DNA from: Rhea pennata | Lineage: Eukaryota; Chordata; Aves; Rheiformes; Rheidae | NCBI RefSeq assembly: GCF_028389875.1 | Contig: NC_084668.1 | Location: forward strand, 22,993,493 to 23,057,492 | Direction: 5' to 3' | Length of the DNA stretch: 64,000 bases | Part shown: positions 24,001-35,700 of the stretch, piece after piece | Layout of the letters: every line of letters begins with the position of its first letter | Position numbering within the stretch: position 1 is the first letter of the stretch | The notes under the pieces: model-generated | Databases searched by the model: none | What the model saw: the letters and a program-made list of their open reading frames with translations, nothing else | What the model was told of the DNA's origin: nothing | Position numbers and translations under genes: made by a program

Positions 24001-26525
24001 TGTCTTGTCTAAACCTAAGATACTGGCAAAACAGATTATCCTCCAGTTGCTAAAGGCATCAGTCTCTGTATTAAGATTCAACAGACCACAAATTTGACCT
24101 AGGTTTATTACGGCAACTAGCATGTTACCTCATCTGTGCTGTTAAGTATTCACTGAGCATACCTAAGCCCTGTTGGCAAAGTTGCAAAGTGTAAGAAAGT
24201 GCCTTGATTGTAAAAGCCTTCCTAAAGCAACTGTTGTCCTGTTAACATGCAATGCCAAAGTTGTTTGCTCTCCAGCATCCCCTTGATTTTCATTTGTAGC
24301 TGTGTGAATACACTACCAATAAAGCAAAACTTTGAATGTAATTCAGGTTGGACTTAGGGGGCCTCTAGCAGAAATGATAACAGTATTGCATTAAATATGT
24401 AGCTGATACAGAGATAACACCATGTTCTGTTGAGTGTCAGGACCTTAATCAAAAGAATTTCTGTTCCCTTCCATTAGTGTCTTGTCTCCTTTGCTAGATT
24501 TCACTCTAATCCACTATTAATGAGGCCATGATTCATCAGCTAGGGGAACTGTTACATGGTTCTAATTCATTTGCTCTGCACTGAAGTTGTATTGGGAAGA
24601 GGGATTCAAAATTTCATAAGCAACTTCAATTTTAGTGCTGCTTACAATTGTTTCCATTTTAGTCTTTGTTCTTAATAAATTAATGCAGCTCTTGTATTGG
24701 TAGATAAGCAAGAGTGAGACAAGTTTAACTTTTCAGTGATAGATGTCTTCAAAAGAATCCTCAAAGCAACTAACACCTCTTCTTTGATATCGGTTGCAAG
24801 TTTCATGTTCTGAAATATGGTTATCTTCATGACTGCTTTTAGTGAACAGCTTATAGGTTCATTTTAAGCAATGTTTTCAGTAAATTTTAGTCATGCTTTT
24901 GTTTTCAAAAACCTACATCAGAACTGCAGTTAAACTAATCCTTAACATGTGGTCATCTGGGAGGGGGGGAAGAAGGCAACTTTGATAAAGAATCAGAAGT
25001 ACTGCAACATTAATTCCAGTATCATCTAAATGTTACAACTGTTTCATAAAGCATTTGATACCTTCATTAGTGCTGTATAAATGCAGAATAACTCTAAATT
25101 GCCATTAACTCTCAAGTTAATTATATTTCATCTTACAGCTATTTCCTAGATAACGATAGCACAAGCAGCTTGAGTGCAGAAACCTGAAACCAAAAATCTT
25201 GTAATACATCTCTTCCCTTTGAAGTGTCCAGGTTAGCAAGGAGATTGTTGTTAAAAATACTGAACTCTCTCTTGCTTCCACTGTACCACTAGACTGGAGT
25301 GGCTGATAGAGCCAACTCTGTCCTTCACAAACTTTTTTTTTTCTAGGAAATAAAAGATTTGATATCTTAGTGAACAGAACATCACACTAAGGTAGTTCAG
25401 AAGGTGAACAGCTTGTGAATTTTTTATGGACTATTTTATGATAGCATCAAAATAGGGAAGACTGTGGGCTAAACAGTCCTTAGCTAAAAAAGGCTAAATA
25501 GTCCAAGTTTTGATTGTTCTACAGAAGCTATCTCTATACTTCAACAAAGAGGGAACTTCAGAGAGAAGAATGCTTTACACCACAATGTAAAAACTACTTA
25601 TTGGAGAGTATCTGTATTCAAAGCAAACTCTGCTTTGAGAATTCTTTTTATTTTATCCTACAAAGCCAATGCAGAGCATTCAGTATATCAGCTAAATAAA
25701 AATATATTTGGGGAAAGAAACACCTTAAAATGTTTTTTATAATTAAGAAAGAAACACAGATAAACAGCATGTATGTGGCAAATAGCAAGGTGTTCTCCTG
25801 AAGTTTGTGCGTACAAGTATGTTTATGCTTGTGAGTTTTCTTATTAGTGCATTTCAGTGTTGTTATTGTTATCCCTGGTAACTTTTGAATCATCTGCAAC
25901 AATTCTTGAAATATTTTCTATGTAGTGGAGGTTTAAAATTAACTTTTGATGGTCAACTATAGGAAATGAGTTGACTTAGACATAATGGAATACAAACTTG
26001 ATTAATATCAGCATAGAGCTAATACATTCTGGACAATTTGCTAATACATTCTGGACAATTTTCTATAATCTAGTTTTTCATGCCATACATTTTTCTTGGT
26101 AATAGGAGTATCATTAGTCCTAATCTATTTGCTTAAAAAATCTTAATTTCTCGCTTTATTTTTTATTTCTGCCTAGTAATACAGAAACTGTGAGGCTTTA
26201 GCAGAAAAGACTTTATTATTCAACACTTACCGATTTTTTTTTAGGATTAGTAACACCTTAAAAAAACTAGATACTGAGATGGAATAAATTTTTTAATTAA
26301 ATATTATACTCTTGATATACTGGTTGTGTTCAAACTACTGTTTGTTTAATTGCTTAGAAAAAGCAGAGAGAACTTGCCAAGATGAGAAGGTGTCTAAGAC
26401 CAGAGGAGCTCACGAATCAGTTGAACCAAATAGACCTAAATATGCAGCATGAACAGTTAGAAGAGAGCTTCCAACAACTCGTTTCAGATTACCGAAGAGT
26501 CCTAGAACGACTTGCACAAGCATGA
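3077..26525 (+). CDS. HAT1: HAT1, histone acetyltransferase type B catalytic subunit (complete, 11 coding exons)
   Basis: Acetylates lysines 5 and 12 of free newly made histone H4, with RBBP7 as partner, before chromatin assembly. Exons: 3077-3083, 5724-5795, 8556-8631, 10220-10340, 16582-16761, 17002-17123, 17624-17728, 18062-18168, 21938-22089, 23311-23427, 26358-26525. All introns are GT/AG, all phases agree, and the total is 1,227 nt (408 residues plus TGA). The N-terminal Hat1 domain is in exons 2-5, the GNAT fold in exons 6-9 and the helical C-terminal part in exons 9-11. The acetyl-CoA loop QGEGHGA is residues 237-243, and the catalytic Glu corresponding to human E276 is E265 (in TAEDPS). 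No key residue is missing and there is no frameshift. Relative to human (419 residues, from memory) the only length difference is 11 residues near the N terminus. The start was chosen because ATGGCGG before a GTAAGT donor restores MAG, as in other HAT1 proteins. Confidence 0.97.
3084..5723 (+). other. HAT1: HAT1 intron 1
   Basis: The first 250 bp belong to the CpG island; the remainder is AT-rich, with short T runs only. No transposon or RNA gene is recognised. Confidence 0.85.
5724..5795 (+). CDS. HAT1: HAT1 coding exon 2
   Basis: A TTTTTCTTCAG acceptor and a GTAACA donor flank 72 bases encoding TAMEKKLAEYKCNTNEAIQL, then K-L. The LAEYKCNTN block is diagnostic for HAT1. Confidence 0.95.
5796..8555 (+). 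other. HAT1: HAT1 intron 2
   Basis: AT-rich intron with a 20-bp A run at 7,985-8,004 and a shorter A run near 7,490. Nothing else is recognised. Confidence 0.85.
8556..8631 (+). CDS. HAT1: HAT1 coding exon 3
   Basis: Encodes VRFPEDLEDENTTFNPEFSH followed by QVFGD. The acceptor is CCCTTCAG and the donor GTAAGT. The exon is in the N-terminal substrate-recognition domain. Confidence 0.95.
8632..10219 (+). other. HAT1: HAT1 intron 3
   Basis: AT-rich intron with no feature recognised; the open frame at 9,658-9,915 has no coding character. Confidence 0.85.
10220..10340 (+). CDS. HAT1: HAT1 coding exon 4
   Basis: Encodes DEVAFGYKGLKILLYYIAGN and continues to FDCVE. The acceptor is TTTCTCAG and the donor GTAAAG. 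The open frame runs past the donor into the intron, so the donor and the next exon (ADDVESK) define the end. Confidence 0.96.
10341..16581 (+). other. HAT1: HAT1 intron 4 (longest)
   Basis: A 6.2-kb intron. Near its start an 11-bp inverted repeat, TGGAGGGGGAG (10,618-10,628) and CTCCCCCTCCA (10,658-10,668), lies in a purine/pyrimidine-skewed patch. Otherwise it is AT-rich with no recognised gene or transposon. Confidence 0.85.
16582..16761 (+). CDS. HAT1: HAT1 coding exon 5
   Basis: Exactly 60 codons, from ADDVESKIREIIPPGFCTNT to YQIYK. The acceptor is ATTCTCCAG and the donor GTATGT. It completes the N-terminal domain. Confidence 0.96.
16901..16926. repeat. (TA)13 microsatellite
   Basis: An uninterrupted run of thirteen TA units in HAT1 intron 5, likely to vary in length between individuals. 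Confidence 0.95.
17002..17123 (+). CDS. HAT1: HAT1 coding exon 6
   Basis: Encodes ADMTCPGFQEYHERLQTFLM and continues WFIETASFIDIDDERWNYFLV, entering the GNAT core. The donor is GTAAGT. The intron before it is only 240 bp and contains a (TA)n run. Confidence 0.96.
17124..17623 (+). other. HAT1: HAT1 intron 6
   Basis: A 500-bp intron with no feature recognised. Confidence 0.85.
17624..17728 (+). CDS. HAT1: HAT1 coding exon 7
   Basis: Encodes FEKYNKDGATLFATVGYMTV followed by YNYYVYPDKTRPRV, the central GNAT beta strands. The acceptor is ATCTGCAG and the donor GTAATT. Confidence 0.96.
17729..18061 (+). other. HAT1: HAT1 intron 7
   Basis: A 333-bp intron with no feature recognised. Confidence 0.85.
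18062..18168 (+). CDS. HAT1: HAT1 coding exon 8 (acetyl-CoA binding loop)
   Basis: Encodes SQMLILPPFQGEGHGAQLLE and continues TVHRYYMSSPTVLDIT. The QGEGHGA segment is GNAT motif A, the pyrophosphate-binding loop for acetyl-CoA; human has QGQGHG. Confidence 0.97.
18169..21937 (+). other. HAT1: HAT1 intron 8
   Basis: A 3.8-kb AT-rich intron with an 18-bp A run at 18,848-18,865. The minus-strand open frame at 18,473-18,832 is judged a chance frame because it lacks coding composition. Confidence 0.85.
21938..22089 (+). CDS. HAT1: HAT1 coding exon 9 (catalytic glutamate)
   Basis: Begins by completing the Ala codon of A-E-D-P-S, where E265 corresponds to the catalytic Glu276 of human HAT1. It continues YIKLRDFVLVKLCQDLL to KLKINK. 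The acceptor is TTCTTCTAG. Confidence 0.96.
22090..23310 (+). other. HAT1: HAT1 intron 9
   Basis: A 1.2-kb intron. The open frame at 22,895-23,215 is Cys/Phe/Leu-rich, matches no HAT1 segment, and the exon 9-10 junction is in phase without it. Confidence 0.85.
23311..23427 (+). CDS. HAT1: HAT1 coding exon 10
   Basis: Thirty-nine codons, QHTRRVYEILRLRATDMGDA through RRLIGPYK, in the helical C-terminal part. The acceptor is TTCTATTAG. Confidence 0.95.
23428..26357 (+). other. HAT1: HAT1 intron 10
   Basis: A 2.9-kb AT-rich intron. Apart from the 22-bp duplication at 26,018-26,061 nothing is recognised. Confidence 0.85.
26018..26061. repeat. Perfect 22-bp tandem duplication
   Basis: GCTAATACATTCTGGACAAT plus TT occurs at 26,018-26,039 and again at 26,040-26,061 with no mismatch, 300 bp before HAT1 exon 11. 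Confidence 0.95.
26358..26525 (+). CDS. HAT1: HAT1 coding exon 11 and stop
   Basis: Encodes KKQRELAKMRRCLRPEELTN through VLERLAQA, then TGA at 26,523-26,525. The acceptor is AATTGCTTAG. The 3' UTR of about 230 bp follows in the same exon. Confidence 0.96.
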   Translation, partial: KKQRELAKMRRCLRPEELTNQLNQIDLNMQHEQLEESFQQLVSDYRRVLERLAQA

Positions 26526-26732
26526 AGATTCTACCTTTTTTGTACAGAAAACTTGCAAATTTCTATACAGTGTTTTGAAGCACATCTTTAATTGCTACTT
26601 AATTGCAAAATCACATGTGACGTTTTAATCACATTAAGGTGACTTGTGTTTCTGTGCATTCTGAATATTTTCTATTTTTGTGTTGTAGATTTTAAAATGT
26701 TGTACTCTAGGTTTGAGGGCACTTATTGCTGA

Positions 26733-26738
26733 AATAAA
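26733..26738 (+). terminator. HAT1: HAT1 polyadenylation signal AATAAA
   Basis: A canonical AATAAA about 210 bases after the HAT1 stop, in the context GCTGAAATAAACAATG and followed by GT-rich sequence. Cleavage is probably near 26,750-26,762. This marks the end of the gene and makes the 3' UTR short. Confidence 0.85.
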
Positions 26739-26762
26739 CAATGTAGATTCTCAAACACAGTA

Positions 26763-29700
26763 ACGCTGTCATTGTTTTTAATTTTTTTACCCTTCTGTTT
26801 TACCTTAGGACTTAATAAGTATCTGAATGGCAAGCTAGTACATAAATCTAAGTGATAAATATCACAGCTCTAAATCTCTCCTAATGCAATCCTACTTGGG
26901 CTGCTGTACTGGATTTTCTTGTGTGTGCCTGCGGTCCAGTTTTAATGTGGTGAAAGTAGGCTACAATACTTCTTGTCTGGCTGGCGTGCTTTCTGAGCAT
27001 GGGCTCTTTACCCTTACTTAGAAGTAGATCCTGCTGCATTTAGCTGTTGGGACCCTTTCTAATCAATCTTTTAAAGGGCTTTAAGCATATTTTTCAGATC
27101 CCAGAGTTTATAGGTTGATCACTTCAGGGAATTATAACTGAGGAAATGGCCAAGACTTTAAGGATGTCAAAAGTACCCTCTTTAGCATACAAAACATACA
27201 AATTTGTAAGGAAGCAAGTGCACACATCCAGTTCCTTGACTCTATTTTGCTGTTTGTCTTGAGCTTCAGATTAGTTGTCTTAAGAATCCTGTCTCTTTTC
27301 TCCCTCAAAGTGATCCATTGCACACTATCTTTTCTTGTAGTTCAAACTTTAAAGCTCATTGCCTTGCCCCATAGCCAGGACAGCTTCATTTGAACTAGGA
27401 TCACTGAAAATGATTAACTGTTAACAGGCCTAATGGTTTCAGGTCCAGCTTTCATAACTGAGATCTGTAGACTGACAGGTCTCTGTAAACATCTGATTAT
27501 GATGTGAGTAAGAACTGTAATGTTTTCTCAGTTTTTAAAACTTCCTTTTTTTTTTGCTTTTTCTAATAAATCCTTTTTAGAAATTTTCATTCTTCTGGCT
27601 GGGACCTACCTATGTAATACCATAGGTCTCACCTATTCATAATATCCAAATTTGACATTCATTAATACTTAGTTTGAAAAATTAATATTAATTCAAATAA
27701 TTAATAATTCAAAAACAACCCCAGACCTCTCCTGACTGTTCTAGTAAACCTGAAGTAACAGGATTTTTTGTTAAACATGTTCTAAGTGCTAGTAATAACC
27801 CAGAAGAAGGAAAGCTGAGTTGAATTATGCCTTAGTTTGTTTTTCCTGCAGAGAGTGAGGATACTCCTTGTGCCTCTAGGGAAGTCTGCTAAAGAAGTTA
27901 AATGCTAACACTGCCAAATCTTTTGCCTTAGTGAGGCTAGAGCTGCTCATGAGATGCAAGAAGCTTGAGCCTGTTAAGAAACCGTAGGATTAACAAGAGA
28001 AAAAACAGCCTTGATTGGCTGTTTGATCATTTATAGTGATTGATGGTACTTTCCTTCTCTATAAATTATCCTTCTCACAGGAGGGAATGGAAAGTTCGAA
28101 GAGTCTGGCAATTCTGCTCCTTTCTTCTTTCTTGTACCAGATGTGGAAAGGGAAAGGAGATGTGGCTCTGCAGGTTACATGGATGCTCCAAAAGCGATGA
28201 GAAATAACATGAGACCTAGAACTTGATGTTAGATGTTGTAAAGTCTGTAATATTTAATTGATGTTGGAGAATGGATATGAAAGAAGCTACTAAGCCAAAA
28301 GGACAAAATCACTTTTCTGAGACAAATAATAAAACTTCCCTCACACATTGGTTAGGGTAGATTAATCCTTTCATAACCCTTTCCCCCCCCCCTTTCTATG
28401 TTGACAGTGCTGAAAGTTACATAAACTGTTGAGTCTAGTTCCCCTAGTGATTACTAGTGACCCCCTAGTTTCAGCATGGTTTCTTGTTTCAGTATTGTTT
28501 GGGTACCTCTGGAACATTCTAAACTGTCAGAATGTATCTATATGCAACAAAAATTATGACTTGGTTTACAGGAACTAACTTGCTACTAATTATGGGCACT
28601 AAGGCTGTGAATAAATAGTCCTGTAGAGATCTAGAAACTGAACTCTGCTATCTGCAGCAGATTACAACTTCTACAGTACAGCTGCCAGGAAAGACTATGT
28701 GAGTATTCCCTAATCCATTACAGTTAGTTAAATCAATTATCCGAAACCTCCTTCATCAGCAAATTAAACTAGCCCTTCTGACTTTGCCTGAAGTGGTCTA
28801 AGAGGTGTCTAGACTATCCCTCAGCAGAGTAAAAGAAACAGTAACTGTTTGTATAAAGGTGAGGTTTAAGAGCTGCAGAACAGTGATAGTTTAATTGACA
28901 CTATTACTTGGACAGCATGTCTTAACAGTTTACTTTGCAGACTTTTGGGGCATGTTCTCTAGAACTAACATTTTAGATATTAAGCATTAATGGTAAAGTT
29001 GACTAAACACTCAGATTTTAGTGGATATTGCAAGATGCACTCTTACCTTTCTGACTTGGCAATCCAGATATTTCCCACAGTTTTCAGTGGTTTCGAACAC
29101 AAATTTCACCTACAAATTAGCCACCGGATTCTTGTCTTTGAAGTGCACGAAGCAGCAACTCCAACTGTCCTACAAGTCATATTTATGAAATAAAAGGAAG
29201 TTTGATATTGTAAATTACCTCTCTTTATATAGCTCCTATTTATATTCCTGTATAGTTATAGTATAATTAGGAACAGGGACTTAATACTGTATTTAAATAA
29301 ATACTTCTTGGTGTCCTGTAGAAAACAACACAGTTATCACTGATACTGTTTGAATTCCGTGCTGAGAAAGGAACTGTGAAATAATGCCAACTGTCTACAT
29401 AAATCTGCAGTGAGGTACTATAGGGGGGATATCCAGTTTTGTGGATTTGTCAGCAGATGCAGGAACACCTAGACTTCATAGCTGTTTTTCATCTGTAGAT
29501 TTTAGCAAATAGGACTGCAGGAATTGAACGGCTGAAGTTGAACATTATTACAGTCCTCTCCTGCTCTGGGCACAATATGGCACTACAATAATCCTGTTTA
29601 TAAATGATTTTTGTTCAAATACATCATCTGTTATCCAAGGCTTCTTATCTTAAGCTGCTCTTGTGCTTTTTTTCGAGTTATTGCATACTAGAAGGAACTT

Positions 29701-32700
29701 AGAATAAACACTATAACAGGTTCATGTTATTTAATTTCCCGTTTTAATTTTTGCCCATTTTGACTAAATCCAGACTCCTTAGTCATTTCACTCAAAGATC
29801 AAGTTAAACTTTGCACCACCTATTGATACAGCATTTTAAAAGTCTGGTGCATTTGAAATACTGGTGAATTTTCAGCATATTCATTATTAAGATCTGAAAG
29901 TATATTTAAAGTTTTTCATTGTAGCTGCTTCAGGCTGATGCTCTATCCTTCCATCACTTAAAAACAGAGTCACAGCAATAGTTAATCCACTTTAAGAAAA
30001 ATTAATGAAGTATCTTCAGAATTGTAAATCTAGAAAAAAGAAAAATTTTTTCTCGATAGAAAAAAATGTTATTTCTGTGCAAAGCTACTGTCAATCATTT
30101 CAGGGGCGGCAGAGGATACACCATTTTTCTAATGGTGATGCCTGAAAACATAGCTTGACTGTGAGATATCAGGTAGTAGGCAAAGCTGTAAGTTAGAAAA
30201 ACAGTTTTTTCTTTGAACCAATAAATATATTAAATCCAAAATATCAATGTTTTATTTCAGTGATTTTTTATAAAAATGTTGAAAGAGGTGAGACTATCTA
30301 TAATATAAAATGTAGTAAAAAGAATTAAATATTTTTTGGATAAACCAAATCCTCTGCTTACCTGAGAGGTTATAAGTTAATAGATCCATGTTTCCTCTGC
30401 AACGGTGGAGCACACTATAAATGCCTAAAACAGATCAAGAAAGGAATACTTATTAAAAACATTATAATTCAAATATTTAGAAGGAGAGGACATGAGAGAA
30501 GTTCGTTCTAACTGTATTGCCTGATAATCCAACAATGCTTCATCTTAGCAAAGTCAGAAGTCAATGCTTAATCCCCTACAGCCAACTAAATAGGCTCTGA
30601 GAAAGACATTTAACAATTATGCTGCTTTTGGGGCAACAATATGGAATTTTATGACACCAGTTATAAAAATAGATCAATTTGTTTCTTTGCAAAATATACT
30701 GGTTTTGAAACTCTCATTAAAACATTTTTTTAAATGTATCTTTGTATATTTGATTACAAAATATTCCTAGAGTAAAAAGCAATTCCTCTGCCTTTCTGCC
30801 AGACATATATACACAAGGTGATTGATGGAGCAACTGGGGCTTCAGAGCCCCACTCCACTTCTCCCAGGCCTGTATATCTACTACCCAACAAAATTCATTC
30901 TTTTTAATAGAAGAAAAAGCTGCACTGTGCATAGGCATAAAACACCCAAACATTCAAAGAGCAAAGATACAGAATGCTGTGAGCAAATCTAGCCTTCATG
31001 ATTATCATCATTGGTGCATCGAAATACTATCCTAAGAGGTAAATCAAGCTCTGAAAAAATGCTTACATTTAGAAACCAAGACCAAACTCTTTCCCCTGAT
31101 GTATTTTGAAACATAAATGTTACCTACTTCAGATACTAGGAAACAACAATTAGCTCAACAATAAATGATGTGAAGTCCAAAAAAATACCTACCGTTTCAA
31201 AACAGAGAAAGCAAGCTACCTAAAGTTACAGGATTTGAAGGATGCTTAAACCACTGTAATATTGGGAATAAAGGTCTATACAGTTGAAGCCGTATCTTGG
31301 GCAGCAAATGCCCGTGCCTCCTATGAAGAAACACACAAAGCTGCTATGTGGCTGTTTAGGCAATTCAAGACTGACCTATTGTCTCTCTCTGCAATATCAG
31401 CAGGAGAGTAAGCAGTCCACAATGTCTATACGAAGGATTTACGTCTGCTTACACAGATCATTTCTGCAATTCCTTTTTGTCTCTCACTGAGACTTTGTTG
31501 CTCTTTATGCTTATCCTTTGTCATATTGTGTGACTGTCAGACACTAGAAAGCTTGAAAATCTTGTGTTGTGTATTTTACCATTTTACCTTTTCTCCTAGT
31601 GTCAGTTCTGATCTGATTTTATCAGTATCAAACTGTTACAGATAGAAATACATGTTTTATTTTTACGCCTATCACCTAAGAGGTTGGAATCAAGGTTTTG
31701 GAATTGCAAAATACTACTTACTGCTTTGTGAAACATTGCTTGCTAGGATAATTTGGACTTGAAGTTGACAAAAAAAAAACAGCATGGAAAAATATTAAAA
31801 TCTAGTATCTCATAAGCAAGTATGTGTTGCAGCTATTTCAGTCATCTCAAATAATGCAGCTAAAAATCAGGCGGGACAAGCTTTTTTTTCCCCCATGACA
31901 TCAACATTTCCACTAATTTTTCACTGCTAGTTCATCTCCAATTATTAGAAAGATTTCAGTCAAACCATGAATTCTATCTATTAAAACATTTCATTTACGA
32001 AGCGGTATTAGCCACACAGGTGGCAGTAACTGGAATTGTGAGGCTAAAAAGTTCATGCAACCAGTAAAAATGGAAGACTATTACACAAAGCAATACAAAT
32101 AGATGCAAACTCTGCTCAGGTACACCATCCATCATCATTCTGGTTTATATTTAAGGAGCAAAAACTGTAGGAATGGGCTTTCCTCCCTATCACTCAAATA
32201 TTTGACAATATAAAAAGAAAAATAACACAAATCAGGGTCTCTACTCAAAACCACCCATTGAAGTAAGAATTCACTATGTTCTTTGTATCTTGCGCTGAAG
32301 CCTTTGGTAATAGTCATTGCAAGATATGGGACTACAGACTCTGTATCTGGACTTCTTTTTAGACCAAGAACGGAGCAAACAAGTGTATCATTTATCTAAC
32401 AATTCCCAGATTTCTGTGTTCCAATATTTTTACTTCTCCAATTTAGAGAAGTAAATAGCGAAGAGGAATAAAAATTTCTGCCTTCAGTTCTTCAAAACTC
32501 ATTTCACAGAGAAGACTCACACACGAATTGAACGACTCTAAGGTAATGACATAATAAAAATAACACCTTGGGAATATGTATTTCAGAATTCCCTCTTTGC
32601 CGTTGCAAAAAATCTGAGCAGAGCAGGAGCAGAACTGTATGCTATTTTTTCTAGAGTAGCACTAACTTCTTGCTTTGGTAAATAAAGAGTATGTACTGCT

Positions 32701-35700
32701 GTAAGTATTCCTCAAATAAGAGGTATATGCTCCTTTCAAGTTTGCCGCAGTGGAAATCCACTCTTTGAGTGGAAGAGATTGAACATAAATGAAATCTAGT
32801 TCAACTTGGAAAAGTTTGACATCTACTTTGTTGTTTCTATATGGTAGGATAAGGGAGGTGTTCCATATTCAATATTTGCTGTTTTTAATGCTATCTTTTT
32901 CCCAGTTTAGCCTTTCTCAAAACTGTACATATATAGTTTCATGGAAAAGGTAAAATCTTTCCCTGGAGTTAGTTTAACATGATAACAACTGTAAATATGT
33001 GATTTCACTTTCCTTATAGCTGTGATGTAACAATTTAATATAAGCTTTGTCTATTTTTATACATCCTGTATCACTGATTTAGGAATAACTTCCCATTGCT
33101 TGCTGCTCACTTTGAAAGTATAAATAATCAAATGCTTATCTCTATAGAGATCTGAGAACTTCACGTCATTAGAAGACATCGTCGTACCGGGACCTAAGCC
33201 TGCCTCATTGTAACTACGCACTCTCCTGTTTCTGCATATCTTCTCTGAGGACACATTTCAGCAAGACTAGCTGAGCCAATCTACCAAGTTGCTGCTGTTG
33301 ACAAAAGCAGTCCCCACTCCCAGCTACATGCTCCTCTGCTTCCCTTGTGTTTCACTATTCAGTGAGCCAATTCAGCTCATTAAACTGGCAAAAAACTTAT
33401 CTGGAAAAAAAAGGGCAAACTCCAGAACAGCTAGACAAGACAAACAAGCCTATGCCATAGACTGGCTTTAACCAGTTTATCATGTTGGACTGGCTTACTG
33501 AGACATCAGTTCCAGGACCACCAGCATAAGGGAGTGCACAGGACCATGAAGCCAGGAGCAGAAAAGGGGAAGATATGAATCACTGAATTTGTTTAGTTAG
33601 TAGGTAGGCAGTAACAAGTCACAATTAAGAATGCACTTCCATAGCATTTAAAGCCAATCTAAATCAAAGGGGCCACATCACAGGCCGCCAGCCACACATT
33701 AGTGTACTTTCCTAGGCACCAGCACTGGCATTCACTTGGTCTCACTGTGAAATGGTTTAGGAGAAAAACTAAATTAGGAGGAAAAAAACACTTTTTTTCA
33801 TATAGAGCTAGTTTTCCACAAGTTCAGGACTCCAAACTATCTCACCACAGATCAGATGAACACCAGTGCTGCCATAAGGACACCTATTTCTGATTAGAGC
33901 AGGACTCAAGCAGCACAGTTGATCGGTATAAACTGCTATGGAACCAAATCACCATTTTTCGACAATCTTATGTACAAAAGTCTAAGTAACCTCAGAAGTA
34001 TACAACTGCCATACTTAAAGTAAAAGCATGTGTGTATATTGTTCTACCTAAGATTTCTGTATTTATAAAGCATATCTCGTGTTACACAGTTACAAACTAT
34101 TTTCAATCTTACATTTAAAAGCCTAGTTTTATGCTCTCCTTAGCATATCTTTAGCTTATATTAATATCCGCCTGCCCAATATCATTGGGGAAAATAAAAT
34201 CGAGATGCTGCCTGACAATACAGAGTTAATCTAAGAAAGACAGAATGTGCAAGACTCTCCTTGAAGAATATAATACAAGGATGTGTTTCAAAGTACTTTC
34301 TCCAAAGCTGCCTTTCAACCTGAAGCTCGGGACAACCTGAGAGATCACTGGCCATCTTAAACATTTCAAAGGATTTGCTGGATATGAACAAAAGATATGC
34401 ATAAGGGAAAAAAAATAACATATAATCTTTTGATAACTGAACTGGAACTTAGCAGAGTATGATTCTTTAGATTTCCTATGTTAAGATATGGTGGGTTTCC
34501 CCTTTTTGAAATAAGATTTGTTCTCATTATATTGGTATAAAGCCTCTAACAGATCTGGTATTTTTGTTTCTTAGTACAGGGAGAAAAGCCTCATCTAAGC
34601 ACTAATTAAAGACCACTGAATAATGACTTTGTTGTTAGACGTTAAGATTCATCCAGAGATTGCAAGAATTGCAGAGAAGTTGTTTTCTTGTAACATAAAA
34701 CAGTAGAAAAGTCCTCTGATCCCTTTGGCTCCTAATACGCAAAAGAAAATCAGTCCAGTCTAACCACTGACACATATCTACACGTATCTCTGCAATAACC
34801 TGACATTTAAGGGCAAGATAATTACAAAGGTGGTAGCAGAGTAATTTTAGTATTGTCTCCAGTTCTTGCATTTTCTTATGCCATCAGCTGGCTTTTTTTT
34901 TTTTTCAGGCTTAGTTATAATATAGAATTCTGGTCCTATAGCAATAGACAAAAGCCAAATGATCACTTACTTTCTCTGACAGTGGCCTCTGATTTCACTG
35001 ACCAGGAGATACTTGTTGATTCACATATAAGGTTCCCACACAGCAGTTTCTCTCCTTCAGTGACAGGAAGAGATGATGGCAAAATATTCATCATCCATAG
35101 CTATTGCTTTGTGAAGTTCACTTTCTCTTTAGGCATGCACAGGCAGACCCGCTCCAAGAGATATGTAGTTACTTATACCAAACATCAATAATGTGTGATT
35201 GTTTTACACTGTGCAGCTTTTTCACAGAGTCAATGGTTGGGTATCTCTATTCCTAAAACCTCACAAAGATTACAAAAAAAAAAAAAAAAAATAGGATGAA
35301 ACCAAGCTTGATGAAACTCGTCACCACACTATGCTTTAGAATTAGGAACAAGGTGAAGACACATCTCATTTCTGCTCTGCATATCAAATGCATACATACC
35401 TCTCACCAGCGAGTAGTGATGCTCACACTAGTGCCACTAGTGTCACTAGGCAGCTCTAGGAATGTCATTTCTTCCTTTATTTTTAGCTCTATTTTTCTTC
35501 TGATAGAATTCCTCCCCCCACTGAATAACTATGATGAAACATGTCAATTGGTGCAGAACGTGGCTCTAAGAAACAGATCCAGAGGCAGTACAAGATGTTG
35601 TATTGATCTTCACACTATCTGGTCTGGCTATATGATAGGCTGTCTTTTGAGCTGTGGCAGCTGATTAAATGATGCATTTTTGCTAGCAATGTCTATACAG

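Noticed and set aside
34853-35664. Two plus-strand open frames (112 and 122 codons) between HAT1 and METAP1D
   Set aside because: Hydrophobic and Cys/Phe-rich translations of AT-rich DNA, no splice or start context, and no family recognised.
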